Part shown: piece by piece, positions 7,766 through 11,044 of the stretch
Layout of the letters: every line of letters starts with the position of its first letter
Position numbering within the stretch: the first letter of the stretch is position 1
The notes under the pieces: generated by a model
The model's input: only the letters and a program-made list of their open reading frames with translations
The model's database searches: none
Told to the model about the DNA's origin: nothing
Program-made: the position numbers and the translations under genes
NCBI GenBank assembly: GCA_003695455.1
Contig: RFJF01000076.1
Span: 1 to 11,044 of the forward strand
Source: Chloroflexota bacterium
Lineage (GTDB): Bacteria > Chloroflexota > Anaerolineae > 4572-78 > J111
Length of the DNA: 11,044 nt
Reading direction: 5' to 3'

Positions 7766-7892
7766 ATAAAATTGAATAGCCGGTGGTAAGCTGTAGCCAA
7801 CCTTTTCTAGAGAAGGGTTCAGCGTCAGGCAACAACCCATCCGCGGTGGCGCGTTGCAAAAATCAGGTTAATCCATATTCAATATTTTTTAT
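7766..7892 (+). promoter_or_regulatory. Candidate structured leader RNA before the 149-aa gene
   Basis: The gap folds on paper into a closed junction. ATTGAATA (7771-7778) pairs perfectly with TATTCAAT (7876-7883), and ATAAA (7766-7770) can extend it to TTTAT (7888-7892). Inside lie hairpin A (7799-7819, AACCTTTT with GAAGGGTT, two G-U pairs) and hairpin B (GCAAC 7829-7833 with GTTGC 7853-7857, then CCA with TGG around TCCGCGG). The closing stem ends two bases before the Shine-Dalgarno, so folding could affect translation. The stretch 7828-7857 resembles by memory the conserved GGCAAC...CCGCGGTGG core of SAM-IV-like riboswitches, but the rest does not match well and the downstream gene is not a methionine gene. 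No covariation evidence is available. Confidence 0.35.
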
Positions 7893-7894
7893 CT

Positions 7895-7902
7895 GAGGAG
7901 GG
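7895..7902 (+). promoter_or_regulatory. Strong ribosome binding site of the 149-aa gene
   Basis: GAGGAGGG is a near-perfect Shine-Dalgarno with 7 nt to the ATG at 7910. It is the strongest in the window and fixes that start. It follows directly after the candidate leader stem. Confidence 0.85.
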
Positions 7903-7909
7903 TAAAAAA

Positions 7910-8359
7910 ATGACATCGCGTTTTGAAGTATCAGGCGGGCCGCAGTTGTTAAGCGGAACCATTACCCACGCCACCATTCACGAAGTAACCGACCCCACTA
8001 TGCCGGTAACCATTATCCGCACCGACCAGGACTGGTACGTGCACCTGCGCTGGCGGTTGAACGGATCGCTGGTGCGGATGATTGACGGTGAGTGGAAAAT
8101 CCAGGTCTACCTGGAAAGTATTGGTCAAGGCCCCGAATTTGAACTTTCACCGGTCGGCGGCATCACCGAACCTGTGAATCCGGGCTCACCCAACTATGAT
8201 GTCCGGTTTAATGTGAGCGCGGGCGCCGTGCCGGCTGGCCAATACAAAATGGTTGCTACCATTCTTTACGTGGCGCCGGACGGTTTGCCCGGTCCGATGG
8301 CCGGCTTCTACGACGAGCCGCTGGTGCAGTTCTACAATCCCGGCCCCGCCAGCCCGTAA
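7910..8359 (+). CDS. 149-aa protein of unknown function, beta-sandwich-like
   Basis: No family is recognised with certainty. The protein has no signal peptide, transmembrane helix or cysteine, and alternates hydrophobic and polar residues as in a beta-sandwich: WYVHLRWRLNG (42-52), EWKIQVYLESIGQGPEF (61-77), YDVRFNVSAGAVPAGQYKMV (96-115), EPLVQFY (136-142). The same order of segments occurs in the C-terminal part of the 300-aa protein encoded next, so the two probably share a domain. It is likely cytoplasmic and may bind a partner or ligand, but no catalytic motif is visible. The strong ribosome binding site and a strong terminator just after the gene suggest high expression. Possible promoter elements TTGCAA (7854) and TATTCA (7876) are weak and overlap the leader structure. 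Confidence 0.85.
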   Translation: MTSRFEVSGGPQLLSGTITHATIHEVTDPTMPVTIIRTDQDWYVHLRWRLNGSLVRMIDGEWKIQVYLESIGQGPEFELSPVGGITEPVNPGSPNYDVRFNVSAGAVPAGQYKMVATILYVAPDGLPGPMAGFYDEPLVQFYNPGPASP

Positions 8360-8380
8360 AACCACGTGTTGTAAACTGAC

Positions 8381-8440
8381 AATTGGCCCGGCCTGCAATG
8401 TTCAGCGTTCAAATGCAGGCCGGGCCGGTTCATTTTTATT
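8381..8440 (+). terminator. Intrinsic terminator after the 149-aa gene
   Basis: A perfect 13-bp inverted repeat, GGCCCGGCCTGCA (8385-8397) with TGCAGGCCGGGCC (8414-8426), extends to 17 pairs (8381-8397 with 8414-8430) through two G-U and two A-T pairs. The loop is 16 nt and the stem is followed by CATTTTTATT. The stem is very GC-rich and the T run is short but adjacent. The next gene's ribosome binding site begins only about 8 nt later, so any transcription of that gene from upstream must read through. Confidence 0.8.
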
Positions 8441-8460
8441 GATGGTGAAAGGGGGTTTTT

Positions 8461-9363
8461 GTGGGTAAAAAATCATCAATGGGAGAAAATGGCGCTCCGT
8501 TTGCGAGTTTGATCGAGGGGCTTGGCCCCAAAAGCGAAGCGCAACTGCACGCGCGCGGCGTACACACCATGCAACAACTGGCAGCCCTGTCGGTGCCAGA
8601 GTTGGCGGCCAAGCTGGCCGGCGTGCGGGGGATGTCGGCGCAAAAGATTGAGAGCAAAGACATTTTGGGGCAGGCACGCGAAAAAGCGCAGGCCGGCTCC
8701 GGCTCGCAGGAGAAGCCGGCAAAGGACGCCGGCAACAATCGCCAGCATTACGCCAGTTTTACGCTTGAGCTTTTGCTCAACAAGGATAACAGCGTCAGAG
8801 GAACAACCGTTACCAACAACAAAAATAAAAAACCGGGGCGCTGGACAGGCTGGGACGGAGAAAAACTAACCGCGTTCATCGCGGAGCAATCCGGGGTAAA
8901 ATTTGCGCCGCCCAAAATCAAAGCTGAACCGGCCAACCCGCCGGAGACTCAAACCACGGTACCAGAACCGGCCAAATCAGCGCCGCCGGCAGCCGGCACA
9001 GTCAAATTACGGCAACTGGATGCCCGGCTTTCCGGCACAGAGCAGCCGTGTCACGCCGTGCCGCACAACCAGCCGTTTGAAATGTGGCTTACGCTTGATC
9101 TGGTTGATTTTAAACTGCCGGAAAACAGCCAGTTGGATTACACCGCCGCTATTTACGCCAAACAACTGGGAACCGGCCAGCGCCGGCTGGTCGGCGAAAA
9201 GCGGAGCAGCGCGCCCCTGCAACGCCGGCTTTCAATTCCGGTAAAAGGGGTACAAATGCCGGCCGGAGATTTCCGGCTGGAAGCCGAAGTGGCGCTCAGG
9301 TTGCCTCACACCGGCAAGGATTTCAAATCCAGAATTGAGGGCAGTGTGTTGCAAGTGTATTGA
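8461..9363 (+). CDS. Helix-hairpin-helix protein with C-terminal beta-sandwich
   Basis: A 300-aa cytoplasmic-looking protein. Residues about 14-77 match tandem helix-hairpin-helix motifs (LIEGLGPKSEAQLHARGV, then LAGVRGMSAQKI) of the kind that bind DNA non-specifically or mediate protein contacts. Residues 94-144 form a small domain (YASFTLELLLN to GRWTGWDGEKLTAFIAEQ). A Pro/Ala/Lys linker spans 148-178, and residues 180-300 form a predicted beta-sandwich ending SVLQVY that resembles the 149-aa neighbour. I recall similar proteins in Chloroflexota, function unknown. The GTG start is supported by AAAGGGGG five bases upstream; the ATG at 8479 has no such site. It lies just past a strong terminator with no room for a normal promoter, so it is probably expressed by read-through. 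No nuclease motif is seen. Confidence 0.85.
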   Translation: MGKKSSMGENGAPFASLIEGLGPKSEAQLHARGVHTMQQLAALSVPELAAKLAGVRGMSAQKIESKDILGQAREKAQAGSGSQEKPAKDAGNNRQHYASFTLELLLNKDNSVRGTTVTNNKNKKPGRWTGWDGEKLTAFIAEQSGVKFAPPKIKAEPANPPETQTTVPEPAKSAPPAAGTVKLRQLDARLSGTEQPCHAVPHNQPFEMWLTLDLVDFKLPENSQLDYTAAIYAKQLGTGQRRLVGEKRSSAPLQRRLSIPVKGVQMPAGDFRLEAEVALRLPHTGKDFKSRIEGSVLQVY

Positions 9364-9387
9364 GTTGAGGGGAACAATAACTAAAAA

Positions 9388-9675
9388 TTAAGCCGCGGCG
9401 GCCCAATCGCCAAAATCAATATCTTCCAGGGCTTCTTCAAGGGCGCTGCGCAAATCTGCCGTGAGAATTGGCTCAACCTGCGGTGGGCTGACCTGCAATC
9501 CGCCGGTGCCGCCGCTGTGAGCCGCATGCACGTTGCCTTCATTCAAAATCACACGTTTGAATTTTGGTTCCCACTGCATGAGAAAGCGCCGGTCACAGGT
9601 GGGGCAGTGCCATTCTTGCGCGCCGGATGCGTGTGTTCTTTCCAGAATCATTTGGTGTTGTTCTCTGTCCGTCAT
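9388..9675 (-). CDS. 95-aa CPTC small protein, unknown function
   Basis: A small acidic-tailed protein starting MTDREQHQMILERTHASG. A single CPTC knuckle (Cys24-Cys27) follows WH, and FLMQWEPKFKRVIL comes next, then a Gly/Ser-rich region and an acidic C-terminus (SALEEALEDIDFGDW). Only one CxxC pair is present, so a zinc site would need His residues (His7, 15, 23, 51 or 54) or a dimer. I recall similar short proteins from Chloroflexota with no assigned function. The ATG at 9675 was chosen because AGGAG lies 7 nt upstream on the minus strand; an ATG eight codons earlier lacks such a site. It converges on the 300-aa gene with a 24-nt gap. A candidate promoter lies about 130 nt upstream. Confidence 0.82.
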   Translation of the reverse strand: MTDREQHQMILERTHASGAQEWHCPTCDRRFLMQWEPKFKRVILNEGNVHAAHSGGTGGLQVSPPQVEPILTADLRSALEEALEDIDFGDWAAAA

Positions 9676-9793
9676 CGTGTTCTCCTTTTTGACAGTCAAT
9701 TTGGTATCGGTGCCTTGATTTTAACGTGCGCTGCACAAGCTCAGTTTGGTGAGGAATTTATCAGTGACCGGCAAGGGCTGATATTTTCCCCGA

Positions 9794-9830
9794 GTATGCA
9801 TAGCATACACTAAACACATTCAGTACGCAA
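9794..9830 (-). promoter_or_regulatory. Candidate promoter with overlapping palindrome
   Basis: On the minus strand TTGCGT (9825-9830) and TATGCT (9802-9807) are separated by exactly 17 nt, a plausible sigma-70 promoter for the 95-aa gene. The perfect palindrome GTATGC-ATA-GCATAC (9794-9808) overlaps the -10, where a repressor would block initiation. The boxes are only moderate matches. Confidence 0.35.
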
Positions 9831-9875
9831 AGAGGCAAAAGTCACGGATTTGATGCCCGATGGGGCAAATCGGAG

Positions 9876-9908
9876 AAAAATCTGCCGCTACTGCCCGGAA
9901 ACGGGCAG
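9876..9908 (-). terminator. Possible terminator of the hydrolase gene
   Basis: A perfect 7-bp stem, CTGCCCG (9891-9897) with CGGGCAG (9902-9908) around a 4-nt loop, covers the last codons of the hydrolase gene. On the minus strand five T residues follow at 9880-9876. The 10-nt gap between stem and T run is longer than usual. A second, bulged hairpin lies just downstream at 9847-9871. Confidence 0.4.
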
Positions 9909-11044
9909 CGGGTGAACAATCACGGTATCGTTAATGATGGGGTGCCGGGTGTAATTGAAGCGGGCCGGGCGCGGCAGTTTGCCGGATTCGATGTCTTGCT
10001 GCAACAACGGCAGCAACTGCTCAAAAATAGTCCACGCCCGGATGCGCGTACCCAGATATTTGTTGTGAATCGCGTCGTCAAACAGGTCGGCCTGTTTGGG
10101 CATGGCTCCGGCCACGTCAATGATGGGCACGCGGCTTTGTTCGGCCCACATGCGAAACACACGGTTTTGGTAATCGGCGGCGCGGCGCATGTTGGCGTAG
10201 CTGATGGGCCAAAAAACGCGGTTAATGTAGCCGTACAAATTGCGGTTGCGCTGCGGGTCCAGCACCATACCATCGTACACAAACCAGTTAAAGGTGGTCA
10301 TCACCATTTGCACACCGTTGGCGTCGGCATCGGCCTTGATTTGGTCCAGATGGATGAGAATGCGGCGCAAATCCAGCGCGTTGTCCAGCGCGGCGCGGTT
10401 GGGGTGCATTTCATCCTGCCCGGCGGCCAAAAAGAAGGTTTGCTCCGGTTTGGGCGGCTCCTCGCCGGTGATGAGAAACTGCTCCACAATGGAGCGCGCC
10501 CGCGCCGCCAGCGCCGAATATTCGCTCAAATAATCGAGCAGGGTTTTGTCGTCTGACTCCACGTTGGCAAAATTGGGAATGACTCCGGCGGGCGGCTTGC
10601 CCATTTGGTACTCCGGCGGAAACGTGACCACCTGCTCCGGATGAAACTGGTTGGAGCCTTCGTAGTAGATAACGTAATCCACATCCATGGGCACAATTTC
10701 ATCGTGCATAACCGCGGCAATATCGCTGGAGTTCAACCCCTCGCGCCCGGCGTTGATGACCTCAAAGCGGACATTTTGGCCGGACTCCTGCGCCCACAAA
10801 TTGAGCCAGTGCTGCAAAAATTCAGGGTAGCTGGATTTAAGCGAGTGGCCGCCCACCGTGGTTGACGCGCCCAGCGCCGCAATGCGAATGGTGCGCTCGG
10901 GCTTGCGCATTTCAATGGGGGCGCCGCGCCAGCCGTACTGGTTGGTGGTGAGGCCGGTAGGCAGGGTAACGTTGGGCGGGTAGCGGTAGCGGGGCAAAAC
11001 ACTGCTGCCGGGGGCGTCAAACAGGTACACGTCCGGGGGAATGG
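9888..11044 (-). CDS. SGNH/GDSL-family hydrolase, 5' end missing
   Basis: An SGNH-fold hydrolase, probably an esterase, lipase or deacetylase acting on an acyl ester. Counting from the valine at 11030, the nucleophile motif is LGASTTVGG (Ser56), block II is INAGREG (Gly95), block III is YYEGSNQ (Gly125, Asn127) and the catalytic Asp-His motif is DAIH (Asp319, His322). All four blocks are present, so it should be active. The frame runs off the right edge with IPPD before that valine, so the GTG at 11030 is not the start; a leader or membrane anchor may lie outside. The stretch TTNQYGWRG before the nucleophile is typical of these proteins. It is on the same strand as the 95-aa gene, 212 nt upstream of its start, with a possible terminator between. 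Substrate cannot be told. Confidence 0.88.
   Translation of the reverse strand, partial: IPPDVYLFDAPGSSVLPRYRYPPNVTLPTGLTTNQYGWRGAPIEMRKPERTIRIAALGASTTVGGHSLKSSYPEFLQHWLNLWAQESGQNVRFEVINAGREGLNSSDIAAVMHDEIVPMDVDYVIYYEGSNQFHPEQVVTFPPEYQMGKPPAGVIPNFANVESDDKTLLDYLSEYSALAARARSIVEQFLITGEEPPKPEQTFFLAAGQDEMHPNRAALDNALDLRRILIHLDQIKADADANGVQMVMTTFNWFVYDGMVLDPQRNRNLYGYINRVFWPISYANMRRAADYQNRVFRMWAEQSRVPIIDVAGAMPKQADLFDDAIHNKYLGTRIRAWTIFEQLLPLLQQDIESGKLPRPARFNYTRHPIINDTVIVHPLPVSGQ

Noticed and set aside
7826..7839. GTCAGGCAAC resembling the cobalamin riboswitch B12 box
   Set aside because: The second half of the box (CCTGCC) is missing and none of the other conserved cobalamin riboswitch segments is found nearby.

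Overview
The window looks like a piece of a Chloroflexota chromosome (Anaerolineae/Caldilineae/Ardenticatenia-like), moderately GC-rich with AT-rich gaps between genes. This rests on gene content recalled from that phylum: alaS and ruvX flanking an FtsA-like ATPase and a membrane-anchored baseplate-J-like protein, a BTAD-type activator, a helix-hairpin-helix/beta-sandwich protein, and a small CPTC protein. No database search was possible.

Layout. (1) 1-5994, plus strand: alaS (5' end outside the window), an FtsA/PilM-type actin-fold ATPase, a single-pass membrane protein with a baseplate J/gp47-like extracytoplasmic region, and ruvX. The last three genes are packed within 12 nt of each other and look like one operon, with a possible promoter just before the ATPase gene. 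(2) 5995-6432: a 438-nt gap with a candidate promoter and two hairpins. (3) 6433-7749: a winged-helix plus BTAD transcriptional regulator. (4) 7750-7909: a short gap that folds on paper into a closed two-hairpin leader ending just before a strong ribosome binding site. (5) 7910-9363: a 149-aa protein of unknown function, a strong intrinsic terminator, and a 300-aa protein with an N-terminal helix-hairpin-helix. The C-terminal part of the 300-aa protein resembles the 149-aa protein. (6) 9388-11044, minus strand: a 95-aa CPTC protein and, upstream of it, an SGNH/GDSL hydrolase truncated by the right edge.

How the genes may work together: alaS and ruvX are housekeeping genes that are also neighbours in Firmicutes. 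Here the two genes between them form a plausible cytoplasmic ATPase plus membrane partner unit, similar in plan to PilM-PilN. The second plus-strand cluster (possible leader RNA, 149-aa protein, leaky terminator, 300-aa protein) may be an expression-tuned pair of beta-sandwich proteins. No CRISPR array, tRNA, rRNA, insertion sequence or phage cluster was seen. The most interesting candidates are the ATPase/baseplate-J pair and the structured leader before the 149-aa gene.
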